A stretch of DNA of 31,911 bases, taken from NCBI GenBank assembly GCA_033763655.1, contig JANRKD010000017.1, positions 1 through 31,911 on the forward strand, read 5' to 3'. This document shows positions 15,588 to 23,185 of the stretch, one piece after another. The translations under genes were made by a program, and so were the position numbers. The notes under the pieces were generated by a model. That model worked only from the letters and a program-made list of their open reading frames with translations, did not search any database and had not been told where the DNA came from. Each line of letters opens with the position of its first letter. Within the stretch, counting starts at the first letter, position 1. Source of the stretch: QFOX01 sp033763655 (GTDB taxonomy: Bacteria; Pseudomonadota; Alphaproteobacteria; Rickettsiales; UBA3002).

Positions 15588-16577
15588 ATGAACCCGACAC
15601 GAACGACGCGCCACGGGCGGCTGGTTGTGGCAGCGCTGGCGCTGGCCATGGGCATGCCGGTCGGCGCAGTTGCCAGCGTTGACCCGCTGATTGATGGCGC
15701 GCGCCAATGCACCCAGTATTTCCCGGTCGAGGAAAAAAGAAAAAATATCCCCACCCACCTGCTGGCGGCGATTGCGACGACGGAATCGGGCCGCTACCAT
15801 AAGGGGTTGGGGATGAGCGTGCCCTGGCCGTGGACAATCAACGTCGATGGCAAAGGCTATTATTTTAACAGCAAGGCCGAGGCCATCGCCCAGACCCAGA
15901 ACCTGATTGCCAGCGGGCGTCGCAGCATCGATGTCGGCTGCATGCAGGTGAACCTGAAGCATCACCCCAAGGCGTTTGCGAACCTGAACCAAGCGTTCGA
16001 CCCGGCGGCCAATGTCGCCTATGCCGCCACCTTCCTGCACGATAATTACGCAACGCTGGGCGACTGGATCAAGGCCACCGCCGCTTACCATTCGCGCACG
16101 CCGGTCTATGGCCAGCAATACCTGCTCGATATCGAACGTAGCTGGAACCGCATTGTCGGCAAGGTGGCGCAGGCGCGGGCCAGCAAATCCGGTGGCGTGG
16201 CGATGGCGCGGGCGGATGCGTCACCCCCGGCGGCGACTGCCCGTGCGCAGCAGGCGCCACGGGTGATTCGTGCCGCGTCGCCGATGCGCGAGGCGCGTCA
16301 GGTGCGGGTGATTCAGGTGAATGATGCACCCACCCGCGCCCGCAGCGAAGTGCTGGTGGTGCGGGCGGATGCGGCGCCGCGCGCGTCGGCTCAGCCGCTG
16401 GCGGTGGCGGATGCCTCGGATTCGGGGGTGATTATGCCCACTGCAACGTCGTCGGCGGCCCCGGTGCCAGCCCCTGAAAGGGGTGATTCCGTGCGCCGCG
16501 TTAGCCTTGACAGTGGCGCGGTTTCGGCGTTACCTGTGGCGCGCGCGGATGGCGCGCGGTTCATTTTTGCCAATTAG
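15588..16577 (+). CDS. Secreted lytic transglycosylase (SLT domain)
   Basis: This is a peptidoglycan-cleaving enzyme of the lysozyme-like superfamily. With the ATG at 15588 (GAGGG 8 bases upstream), residues 1-29 form a clean Sec signal peptide (LVVAALALAMGMPVG core, AVA cleavage). The SLT-type domain spans about 48-190. It contains LLAAIATTESGR with the probable catalytic Glu66, then VGCMQVNLKHHP and a C-terminal TAAYHSRTP, which resembles the AYNAG-type motif. The last 130 residues are low-complexity Ala/Arg/Val with several RVIQV- and VVRAD-like repeats. Of 329 residues in all, the active domain occupies the first two thirds. The gene is divergent from the pseudopilin, so a role in opening the wall for an envelope machine is possible but not shown. 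Confidence 0.88.
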   Translation: MNPTRTTRHGRLVVAALALAMGMPVGAVASVDPLIDGARQCTQYFPVEEKRKNIPTHLLAAIATTESGRYHKGLGMSVPWPWTINVDGKGYYFNSKAEAIAQTQNLIASGRRSIDVGCMQVNLKHHPKAFANLNQAFDPAANVAYAATFLHDNYATLGDWIKATAAYHSRTPVYGQQYLLDIERSWNRIVGKVAQARASKSGGVAMARADASPPAATARAQQAPRVIRAASPMREARQVRVIQVNDAPTRARSEVLVVRADAAPRASAQPLAVADASDSGVIMPTATSSAAPVPAPERGDSVRRVSLDSGAVSALPVARADGARFIFAN

Positions 16578-16584
16578 GGCATGT

Positions 16585-16761
16585 ATGTTTGAAACGATTG
16601 AAATCAGCAACGAAGAGGTCACCTGCGATGGCGGCGGCGGGGCGCTCGGCCACCCGCGCGTTTTCCTGCATATCGACCACGCGCGCGGGGAAAAAGTGGT
16701 CTGCCCGTATTGCAGCCGCACCTATGTGCTGCACCAGCCGCGCAGCGGGACATTCGCGTGA
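16585..16761 (+). CDS. CHCC zinc-finger protein (NDUFS6-like)
   Basis: The 58-residue protein is of the zf-CHCC family, the bacterial relative of mitochondrial complex I subunit NDUFS6. The ligands are visible as C-x8-H-x16-C-x2-C (Cys14, His23, Cys40, Cys43) around the signature CDGGGGALGHPRVFL and VVCPYCSRTYVL. The start is ATG 16585. The AGGG ribosome site overlaps the upstream stop codon, and the gene ends in a TGATG overlap with the next gene. A role in respiratory complex assembly is inferred from the family. Confidence 0.92.
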   Translation: MFETIEISNEEVTCDGGGGALGHPRVFLHIDHARGEKVVCPYCSRTYVLHQPRSGTFA

Positions 16762-16961
16762 TGTCGCCGCTGGGCATGTTCCTGTTGATAGGGCTGATGC
16801 TCGCGGTTGTTGGTGTGTTGGTCACAGGCATGGTGCTGATGGTGCGTGGCGGCGAAGCCAACCGCAAATACGGCAATAAAATGATGGTGACGCGGGTTGC
16901 ACTGCAAGGCGCGGCACTGGTAGTGGTCGGGCTGCTTTTGTGGCTGCGGCATTCGTCTTAG
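16761..16961 (+). CDS. HIG1-domain two-TM protein
   Basis: The 66-residue protein has two TM helices (about 5-28 and 45-62) joined by RGGEANRKYGNKMMVTRVAL, the hallmark loop of the HIG1 (hypoxia-induced) family linked to cytochrome oxidase. Its ATG overlaps the zinc-finger gene stop (TGATG), so the two small respiratory-accessory proteins are probably made together. The gene is 55 bp upstream of etfB. Confidence 0.9.
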   Translation: MSPLGMFLLIGLMLAVVGVLVTGMVLMVRGGEANRKYGNKMMVTRVALQGAALVVVGLLLWLRHSS

Positions 16962-17016
16962 CCCTTGCTTTTGATTGCAAAGTACGCGAAAACTTGCCTC
17001 CGCAAAGGAGTGAGCT

Positions 17017-17766
17017 ATGCGCATACTGGTTCCGGTCAAACGGGTGGTTGATTACAACGTCAAAATCCGGGTGAAGGGCGATGGTTCGGGTGTCGAGCTG
17101 GCCAATGTCAAAATGAGCATGAACCCGTTCGATGAAATCGCCATCGAAGAGGCAATCCGCCTCAAGGAAAAGGGCATTGCGACGGAAGTCGTGGCGGTCA
17201 GCATCGGGGCTAAGCCGGTCGAGGAAACCTTGCGCACCGCCCTGGCGGTCGGCGCCGACCGGGCGATTATCATCGCGACCGAGGCGCGTATCGAGCCACT
17301 GGCCGCGGCCAAATTACTCAAAGCACTGGTCGATAAGGAACAGCCGCAGTTGGTTATTTGTGGCAAACAGGCGATCGACGACGACGCCAACCAGACCGGG
17401 CAAATGCTCGCGGCGCTGCTGGGGTGGCCGCAGGCGACGTTCGCCTCGAAGGTCACGATCGATGGCGGTGAGGCCACCGTCATCCGCGAGGTCGATGGTG
17501 GGTTGATGACGATTGCAGTGACCTTGCCTGCAGTTATTACGACCGATCTGCGCCTGAACGAACCGCGCTATGCCAAGCTGCCAGACATTATGAAAGCCCG
17601 CGCCAAACCGCTGGCCGGCATTACGCCCGAGGAGTTGGGGGTCGATGTGACGGCGCGCACGGCGGTGCTGAGTGTCGCCGAACCAGCCAAACGCAAAGGT
17701 GGCGGCAAGGTGAAAGACGTCACTGAACTGGTCGATAAACTGCGCAACGAAGCGAAGGTGATATGA
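17017..17766 (+). CDS. etfB: Electron transfer flavoprotein beta subunit
   Basis: This is the AMP-binding subunit of ETF, which collects electrons from acyl-CoA and related dehydrogenases and hands them to ETF-ubiquinone oxidoreductase. It is 249 residues, full length. It starts with ILVPVKRVVDYNVKIRVK and has NPFDEIAIEEAIRLKEKG, ICGKQAIDDDANQTGQMLAA and LRLNEPRYAKLPDIMKARAK, all family blocks. AAAGGAG precedes the ATG by 6 bases. The stop overlaps the etfA start by 4 bases (ATGA). Confidence 0.97.
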   Translation: MRILVPVKRVVDYNVKIRVKGDGSGVELANVKMSMNPFDEIAIEEAIRLKEKGIATEVVAVSIGAKPVEETLRTALAVGADRAIIIATEARIEPLAAAKLLKALVDKEQPQLVICGKQAIDDDANQTGQMLAALLGWPQATFASKVTIDGGEATVIREVDGGLMTIAVTLPAVITTDLRLNEPRYAKLPDIMKARAKPLAGITPEELGVDVTARTAVLSVAEPAKRKGGGKVKDVTELVDKLRNEAKVI

Positions 17767-18695
17767 GCATTCTAGTCCTGGCCGAGCATGACGGCAAAAC
17801 CATCGTCCCCGCCACGCGTGCCGCCATTGGTGCCGCACAAAAAATCGGCGGCGAGATTCACCTGCTGCTTGCCGGACATGAGATTGCGGCGGTGACGCAA
17901 GCGGCGGCGGCGCTTCCCGGCGTCGCGCAGGTGCTGGTCGAGGACGATGCGCTTTACGCCCACCCGCTGGCCGAAAATCTCGCGCCGTTCGTGACGCAGC
18001 TCGCGGGCGGTTATACGCATGTGCTGGCGGCGGCGACATCGTTCGGCAAGGACGTGCTGCCGCGCGTGGCGGCATTGCTCGACATGCAGCAGATTTCAGA
18101 GATTACCGCCGTGATTTCGCCCGACACGTTTGTGCGCCCGATCTATGCGGGCAATGCGCTCGAGACGGTGCAATCGAAGGATGCGATCAAGGTCATTACC
18201 GTGCGCGCGACCGCGTTCGACAAAGTGGCGGAAACCGGCGGCAAGGCCGAGATTGTCGATGTGCCTGCGGTGCCGGTCAAAACCCTCTCGCGCTTTGTTG
18301 CGATGGAAGGCGCCGCCTCCGCGCGGCCGGAGCTGACCTCGGCGCGGGTGGTGATCTCCGGCGGGCGCGGCATGGGCAGCAAGGAGAATTTCGCGCTGCT
18401 CAATGGTCTGGCCGATAAACTCAATGCGGCGCTGGGCGCTTCGCGCGCGGCGGTGGATGCGGGATTTGTCCCCAACGACTGGCAGGTGGGGCAGACCGGT
18501 AAAGTGGTCGCGCCCGAGCTGTATATTGCGGTCGGAATTTCCGGCGCGATTCAGCATCTCGCGGGGATGAAGGAAAGCAAGGTTATCGTCGCTATTAACA
18601 AGGACGAAAACGCCCCGATTTTCGACATCGCCGACTATGGGCTGGTTGGGGATTTGTTTGTTATCATCCCCGAGCTGGAGAAAGCGCTGGGGTAG
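17763..18695 (+). CDS. etfA: Electron transfer flavoprotein alpha subunit
   Basis: This is the FAD-binding partner of EtfB; it is 310 residues. The C-terminal FAD domain carries VVISGGRGMGSKENF, GASRAAVDAGFVPNDWQVGQ and the family signature LYIAVGISGAIQHLAGM followed by NKDENAPIFDIADYGLVGD. It is translationally coupled to etfB. Its last 32 bases overlap the end of a convergent gene at 18664. A small hairpin GCTGC-CGTTA-GCAGC follows the stop, without a T-run. Confidence 0.97.
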   Translation: MSILVLAEHDGKTIVPATRAAIGAAQKIGGEIHLLLAGHEIAAVTQAAAALPGVAQVLVEDDALYAHPLAENLAPFVTQLAGGYTHVLAAATSFGKDVLPRVAALLDMQQISEITAVISPDTFVRPIYAGNALETVQSKDAIKVITVRATAFDKVAETGGKAEIVDVPAVPVKTLSRFVAMEGAASARPELTSARVVISGGRGMGSKENFALLNGLADKLNAALGASRAAVDAGFVPNDWQVGQTGKVVAPELYIAVGISGAIQHLAGMKESKVIVAINKDENAPIFDIADYGLVGDLFVIIPELEKALG

Positions 18696-19116
18696 CGCTG
18701 CCGTTAGCAGCAACTATTGCCGAGTAGATGGCGACGACGGAGGAATACCCGCTGTTTGTGGCTGCGTTCATGCAGCGCGTTGTCAGGTTTTGGGGATCTT
18801 CGGTGGTAATTTTTACAATGCTGTAGTTTGGATTATCCGCGTCCGGCGTCACACTGCATGGGACATTAAGCGCCTTGAAATTTCGTGTGAAATATCCGTG
18901 CAAAAAATTGGCATGGGGAGTGGTGAATTTTGCAACCCAGTGGCTGGGTTCAGTTTCTCTCCACCCACCCCTGCCCTCGTGGCTTTCTCCACCCCCAAAA
19001 CATTGTCCGAGCCGTATCTTGGTGGCATGCTGCGGGGGCGTTGATGAGTCGGCCAGCTTCTCGCTGGAGGTGGGGAAGTATTTTTTGGACCCATCTTTTG
19101 TTGTGGTGTCCGACAT
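18664..19116 (-). CDS. Unrecognised orphan protein, PHO-like promoter
   Basis: The 150-residue protein is of unknown family and has no signal peptide or TM segment. The middle (HWVAKFTTPHANFLHGYFTR) is aromatic/His-rich. The C-terminal half (YSIVKITTEDPQNLTT, then NSGYSSVVAIYSAIVAANG) looks like a small folded domain. Two cysteines lie at roughly residues 87 and 115. An in-frame GTG at 19170 lies upstream of the predicted -10 (19161-19166), so the ATG at 19116 is the only start compatible with that promoter. The 3' end overlaps etfA by 32 bases in convergent orientation. GC is lower than in etfA or nadE. Confidence 0.6.
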   Translation of the reverse strand: MSDTTTKDGSKKYFPTSSEKLADSSTPPQHATKIRLGQCFGGGESHEGRGGWRETEPSHWVAKFTTPHANFLHGYFTRNFKALNVPCSVTPDADNPNYSIVKITTEDPQNLTTRCMNAATNSGYSSVVAIYSAIVAANGSATPALSPARG

Positions 19117-19160
19117 AATGACCTGCTTTACAGATTCTGTTTCAACGCAATGTGCCTCAA

Positions 19161-19205
19161 TGTATAGCACGCCCGTGCTGCCGAAGTATGAAGATATGGT
19201 GACAA
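19161..19205 (-). promoter_or_regulatory. PHO-box-like direct repeat plus -10 for the gene at 19116
   Basis: On the minus strand, TTGTCAC-CATA-TCTTCAT (19205-19188) is followed after 21 bp by TATACA (19166-19161). Predicted transcription starts about 38 bases before the ATG at 19116. Motif and spacing match those at 3808-3852. Confidence 0.6.
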
Positions 19206-19227
19206 TTGCCCGCGACGGCGCTGCCGC

Positions 19228-19509
19228 TTACGAGTGCCATTTGCGGCGGTGGGGTTTCACTTTCGCGCCGGTGAGTTTCACCGCTTTGAGGATGGCAGGC
19301 ATCTGCCCGGCGTCGATGGTGGCGATGTAGCGGCCACTGCGCAGGGCGCTGACTTCCCCCGCGACGGTGATGTGGTAATCGGCGAGGATTTCCTGAATCC
19401 CGACCAGATGCGTGTGGTTGATGCGTGCCTCGAAGCGGCCGTCGCGCTTTTTCCACTCAACATCGGTGAGGGAGCGCAGCATGGCTTCGATCGGGTCTTC
19501 GTAGGGCAT
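19228..19509 (-). CDS. Small uncharacterised protein
   Basis: This 93-residue mixed alpha/beta protein has no TM or signal segment (MPYEDPIEAMLRSLTDVEWK at the start, a basic KPHRRKWHS end). GAGG precedes the ATG by 4 bases. It has normal composition for the neighbourhood and no overlap with a better gene. It is divergent from nadE across about 120 bp, in which GCGTATAGC could serve as a weak -10 in either direction. I recognise no family. Confidence 0.6.
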   Translation of the reverse strand: MPYEDPIEAMLRSLTDVEWKKRDGRFEARINHTHLVGIQEILADYHITVAGEVSALRSGRYIATIDAGQMPAILKAVKLTGAKVKPHRRKWHS

Positions 19510-19629
19510 AAAACCTCAGGACGGGCGGTGATACCACGGCGTATAGCATGCGGTGCGGCCGTTGCCCAGCCTGTTTGCCGCCGCGCAAAACGCGTTGCCA
19601 AGTGCCGCGCTTTACGCCAGCATGCGCCG

Positions 19630-21303
19630 ATGACATCAGCGTTCAGCCTTGCCCTTGCCCAAATCAACCCCACCGTCGGCGACCTTGCGGGCAATGCCGC
19701 GCGCATGCAGCGCATGGCGGAGGACGCGGCGACTCAGGGTGCTGACCTCGTGCTTTACCCCGAAATGTGCCTGACCGGCTATCCGCCCGAAGACCTGATA
19801 TTGATTCCTGCGTTCCGCGAACGGGCGATGGCAGCGGCGCGGCAATTGGCGGTGGCAACGAGAGAACTTCGCTGCGACTTAATGTTTGGCAGTGTGTGGG
19901 TCGAGGAGGGCTGCATCTACAATGCCAGCCTGCTGGCCGCGCGCGGGGAAATCACCGTCATCCGCAAAAAGCACGATCTGCCCAATTACGGCGTGTTCGA
20001 TGAAAAGCGGGTGTTTCAGGCAGGCCCCGAGCCGCGCGTGGTGGTCTGGCGCGGGATTACGCTCGGTGTGCTTATCTGCGAAGAAGTGTGGGACGTCAAC
20101 GCGGCCACGGCGCTGGCCGCGCAGGGTGCGGAGATATTGCTGGTGCAGAACGCCTCACCCTACCATATCGGCAAAGCCGGGCAGCGCAAAAAGGTGGTCG
20201 ATGCCGCCGTCGCCGCGACCGGCCTGCCGCTGGTCTATGTCAACCTTGTCGGCGGGCAGGATGAGCTGGTGTTCGATGGCCGCTCCTACGCCGTCGGCAG
20301 CGAGGTGAAGGATGTCGCGCGGCTGCCGGCCTTTCAGGAAACGCTTGGGATGACGCGCTGGGAAAAGGACGGCAGGGGCTGGCAATGCGTCGCCGCGCCG
20401 ATGGTCGAAATCTCGACCGACGAACGCACAATCTATCATGCGTTGGTGCTCGGCTTGCGCGATTATGTCGGCAAAAATAACTTCCCCGGCGTGGTGCTCG
20501 GCCTTTCGGGCGGGATTGATTCGGGCGTGACGGCGGCTATTGCTGTTGATGCGCTCGGGCCGCAGCAGGTGCATACGCTTCGCCTGCCGTCGCCCTTTAC
20601 CAGCGAGGACAGCCTTGAAGATGCGCAGCAACTGGCTGCCGCGCTCGCCATCCGCATGGACACGGTGCCGATTACGCCGCTGATCGACACCGCGCGCCAG
20701 ACCCTCGCGCCGCTGTTTGCGGGCCGCCATGCCGACACCACGGAGGAGAATATCCAGGCCCGCCTGCGCGGATTGCTGCTGATGGGGGTGAGTAATAAAT
20801 TCGGCGCGATGGTGCTGACGACGGGCAATAAATCCGAGATGTCGGTGGGGTACGCCACGCTTTATGGCGATATGTGCGGCGGGTTTTCAGTGTTAAAGGA
20901 TGTCTATAAAACCACCGTCACCCGCCTCGCGCACTGGCGCAATGCGCAAACGGCAGAGTCCCTGGCGGCGATGGGGCTGCGCGGCGCGGCGGGGGAGGTG
21001 ATACCGCCACGGATGATTGCCAAACCACCCACCGCTGAGTTGCGCCCCAATCAGCGCGACGAGGATTCGCTGCCGCCCTATGCGCTGCTCGATGCGATTC
21101 TGCGCGGGCTTATCGAGCGCCAACTTTCTGTCGCCGAACTGGTGGCTGAAGGGATGGATGAGCCAACAGTCGAGCGCGTGGCGCGGATGGTAGCCGCGGC
21201 GGAATATAAGCGCCGCCAGAGCGCGCCGGGGGTGAAAATTACGCCGATGGCCTTTGGCCGCGACCGCCGCTGGCCGATTACCAACCGCTGGCAATTCGCC
21301 TGA
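19630..21303 (+). CDS. nadE: Glutamine-hydrolysing NAD+ synthase
   Basis: It performs the last step of NAD synthesis: deamido-NAD + glutamine + ATP to NAD. It is 557 residues in two domains. The N-terminal nitrilase-type glutaminase has Glu45 (LVLYPEMCLTGYPPEDL), Lys113/114 (RKKHDLPNYGVFDE) and nucleophile Cys150 (GVLICEEVWD). The C-terminal synthetase has the ATP pyrophosphatase loop LGLSGGIDSGV (Ser293-Ser298), TTGNKSEMSVGYATLYGDM and the C-terminal ITPMAFGRDRRWPITNRW. I used the ATG at 19630, where family similarity begins; the frame is open further upstream but is not NadE-like there. Confidence 0.96.
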   Translation: MTSAFSLALAQINPTVGDLAGNAARMQRMAEDAATQGADLVLYPEMCLTGYPPEDLILIPAFRERAMAAARQLAVATRELRCDLMFGSVWVEEGCIYNASLLAARGEITVIRKKHDLPNYGVFDEKRVFQAGPEPRVVVWRGITLGVLICEEVWDVNAATALAAQGAEILLVQNASPYHIGKAGQRKKVVDAAVAATGLPLVYVNLVGGQDELVFDGRSYAVGSEVKDVARLPAFQETLGMTRWEKDGRGWQCVAAPMVEISTDERTIYHALVLGLRDYVGKNNFPGVVLGLSGGIDSGVTAAIAVDALGPQQVHTLRLPSPFTSEDSLEDAQQLAAALAIRMDTVPITPLIDTARQTLAPLFAGRHADTTEENIQARLRGLLLMGVSNKFGAMVLTTGNKSEMSVGYATLYGDMCGGFSVLKDVYKTTVTRLAHWRNAQTAESLAAMGLRGAAGEVIPPRMIAKPPTAELRPNQRDEDSLPPYALLDAILRGLIERQLSVAELVAEGMDEPTVERVARMVAAAEYKRRQSAPGVKITPMAFGRDRRWPITNRWQFA

Positions 21304-21389
21304 TTTTTGTGCTGAGGCTATGTGGCGAGTGACCGGCCTTACGCAGGGTTGGTGTAGGCTATCCGCGTGATTTTTACCCCGCCGCTGCA

Positions 21390-21436
21390 TCTTCATCAAA
21401 CTGTCATACACAGCCCACCACCGCATGGGTTAAGGT
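21390..21436 (+). promoter_or_regulatory. PHO-box-like direct repeat upstream of the gene at 21460
   Basis: TCTTCAT-CAAA-CTGTCAT (21390-21407) is a near-consensus PHO box. The -10 is weaker than in the other five cases: TAAGGT (21431-21436) at 23 bp. It lies 52 bp upstream of a short orphan gene. Confidence 0.5.
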
Positions 21437-21459
21437 AGGTTCCTGAGTATAACCAAACG

Positions 21460-21693
21460 ATGGAGTGTGAGGATGAAATAAATATACCGCATGTTGGTGG
21501 GTTAACGCCTTCTAATATTGAAGGTGCGGCGCGTGCAATCAGTGAGGAAGTAACTCGCGATGCTCAACGGGAACAAAGGCAGAGAGCTGCTGCTCAAGGA
21601 AACACTTCCTTCACAGCGCGAGTCCCACAACCTGAAGAAACCCATGTGGCGGATGCGACGGCTCCTGAGCCGACAACAGGCCGTGGCCGCTAA
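21460..21693 (+). CDS. Small hydrophilic orphan protein
   Basis: This 77-residue acidic/polar protein has no signal or TM segment. It has one likely helix (EGAARAISEEVTRDAQREQRQ) and a Pro/Thr/Glu-rich C-terminus ending TTGRGR. There is no clear ribosome site before the ATG at 21460, so confidence in the gene is moderate. It is supported by the PHO-like box upstream. A palindrome follows the stop, then another orphan gene at 21818. Confidence 0.45.
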   Translation: MECEDEINIPHVGGLTPSNIEGAARAISEEVTRDAQREQRQRAAAQGNTSFTARVPQPEETHVADATAPEPTTGRGR

Positions 21694-21699
21694 TCAAAG

Positions 21700-21756
21700 C
21701 ACAGGGGAAAACGAAGGGGACACAATGATTTTGTGTCCCTCGCGCTTTCCCCTGTG
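21700..21756. repeat. Nested palindrome with GGGGACACAATGA core, copy 2
   Basis: The outer arms CACAGGGGAAA / TTTCCCCTGTG enclose inner arms AGGGGACACAA / TTGTGTCCCT around TGAT. The 19-bp AACGAAGGGGACACAATGA (21710-21728) recurs exactly at 22709-22727. The two palindromes thus bracket the gene at 21818-22675. Without a T-run after the stem, it is not a classical terminator. Confidence 0.75.
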
Positions 21757-21817
21757 CCTCCGCCTGCGTGCATTGTCCTAACCAGACGCTTCCAGATGAA
21801 GAATTACAGGATCAAAA

Positions 21818-22675
21818 ATGAGCACCCATAGCAGCTTATTCGCGAAGGCCACTGGCGAAATTTCGGATCAGATGTTCAGGCAGTGGCAGGCGCGACAAAA
21901 GGAAGGCAATCTTACCCCGTATGTGTCTCGCGATGAAGCCGACGCCTCGCGGCCAAACAGAACCAAAGCCATCTTCAACGATAAAATTATGTTTTCGGAA
22001 GATGTAGAGGCTACGGCGGCTGAGATTAGCAGGCAAGCAACTGAAGAAGCCAGGAGTCGCAATTGGCTCAAGCTGCGCAATGCGGCGCTTGATCGCCTCA
22101 TGATGAGTATCGGCGAAGAAGGCGTTATTTTACTTGAAGAACGTTGCTCTCCTGAAGAAAAAGACCATATCACCGATTCCTGTATGGCACAGTATGAGGC
22201 GATGAAATTTGGGGGCAAACTCAATAGTATCGGTGCCAGTGGGGAGAACGTACCCAATCTTTTTGATCTGGACAAGTTGGGGATACCGGAAAGGCTTCTC
22301 TCCCGATTGAAAGAATCGCAGAGTTCTTTTGCAGCGACCGCAGTCCTCAGTCGCCTGCAGCAGGCGGCAGAGATACATCTTGTAGCGCAAATTGGCCAAG
22401 AGGCCATGAAATCTCTTGAGAAGCGAGATGATTTCGATGAGGTTATCAAAGGGGTGATGCGACAACAGGCGGAATGGCAACTTAATGGTGGACCGCTTGA
22501 CCATGAAGGCAAGCTGAAGCCGATTAATCTGGCAAAGCTTGGTCTGAGTGATAAGGAGCTTGCGGAGATTAATGGAGGTAACGCGGGAAGAGTGCCTGTA
22601 GCAGTTGGCCCGGCAACTGCTGAGCAGCTTGCGCGGCGTGTTTCAGCCACAACAGTCCCGCTTGCTCGCGGCTAA
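21818..22675 (+). CDS. Unrecognised orphan protein, helix-rich, soluble
   Basis: The 285-residue protein is mostly predicted helical and charged, with no TM or signal segment. Visible helical blocks include ATAAEISRQATEEARSRNWL, LHLVAQIG-like AEIHLVAQIGQEAMKSLE and DDFDEVIKGVMRQQAEW. It has only two cysteines (about residues 108 and 118). AGGA lies 6 bases before the ATG. Its base composition is clearly less GC-rich than nadE or gltX, and it is bracketed by palindromes sharing a 19-bp direct repeat, which suggests acquired or cassette-like DNA. I recognise no domain, and an effector or structural role would be guesswork. Confidence 0.7.
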   Translation: MSTHSSLFAKATGEISDQMFRQWQARQKEGNLTPYVSRDEADASRPNRTKAIFNDKIMFSEDVEATAAEISRQATEEARSRNWLKLRNAALDRLMMSIGEEGVILLEERCSPEEKDHITDSCMAQYEAMKFGGKLNSIGASGENVPNLFDLDKLGIPERLLSRLKESQSSFAATAVLSRLQQAAEIHLVAQIGQEAMKSLEKRDDFDEVIKGVMRQQAEWQLNGGPLDHEGKLKPINLAKLGLSDKELAEINGGNAGRVPVAVGPATAEQLARRVSATTVPLARG

Positions 22676-22704
22676 GCGCGTTCGCCTCTGGCCACACCGG
22701 CTAG

Positions 22705-22752
22705 CTGTAACGAAGGGGACACAATGAATTCATTGCGTCCCCTTCGTTACAG
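22705..22752. repeat. 48-bp near-perfect palindrome, GGGGACACAATGA family copy 3
   Basis: Each 24-base half (CTGTAACGAAGGGGAC...) is the inverse of the other with a single mismatch (ACA against GCA) around GAATTC. It contains the 19-bp sequence repeated at 21710-21728. Confidence 0.85.
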
Positions 22753-22797
22753 CATGAGCCCCGATTGCGCCGCCGGAGGTCTTTTGTCACCCCCGAA

Positions 22798-22855
22798 GGA
22801 ATCCCCCCACCGAAACGCTTCAAGGAGCGTTTCGACTCCCCCGCAAGGGGGGAGT
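22798..22855 (+). repeat. Two-hairpin CCCCCCACC element, intergenic copy
   Basis: The lead is GGAATCCCCCCACC. Hairpin 1 is CGAAACGCT-TCAAGG-AGCGTTTCG (22811-22834) and hairpin 2 is ACTCCCCC-GCAA-GGGGGGAGT (22835-22855). It is the same architecture as the copy inside glyS (8731-8783). Confidence 0.8.
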
Positions 22856-22881
22856 GGGCGGGGGTGCCACGGGGAGAATGC

Positions 22882-22985
22882 GGTAGCCAGTAGCCAGTAG
22901 TCAGTTGCCAGCAAGCGAGGGGGCGCCACCTTTGCCACCCGGGGAGTATCCCCCTCCCGCCTGCGGGAGGGGTTAGGGGAGGGAA
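22882..22985 (-). repeat. Composite repeat fragment, inverted
   Basis: It contains inverted heptamers (GCCAGTA units, about 22886-22902), then a connector, then the hairpin CCCTCCCGC-CTGC-GGGAGGGG (about 22951-22973). Compared with the full copies, the polypyrimidine module is missing. Confidence 0.65.
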
Positions 22986-23037
22986 GTGCTGGTGCCGGTT
23001 GCCAGAGTTGCGGGTCATTGGCCACTTCCCTCTCCCG

Positions 23038-23132
23038 TGTCATGCCAGCGCAGGCTGGCATCCAGCCTCTTTTAGGAAAATCTCGCGACGTAGACACGTC
23101 GCACTGGATGCTGAAACACGTTTGGCATGACA
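23038..23132. repeat. 95-bp two-hairpin element, copy B
   Basis: It has TGTCAT/TGACA ends. Hairpins ATGCCAGC-GCAG-GCTGGCAT and, at the other end, a decayed CAAACGTG-type stem flank the core GAAAATCTCGCGACG. It is the inverse of the copy at 4777-4871, with the same length. Confidence 0.8.
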
Positions 23133-23185
23133 GGTGGTGGGGTTGGGCGCTGGAGGTTATCGGCTGTAAGCTGGTGGCTATCAGG

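Noticed and set aside
18697..18712. GCTGC-CGTTA-GCAGC after etfA as a terminator
   Set aside because: The 5-bp stem has no T-run; it is too weak to call.
21700..21756. Palindrome considered as an intrinsic terminator
   Set aside because: There is no T-run after the stem on either strand, and the core recurs elsewhere as a repeat.
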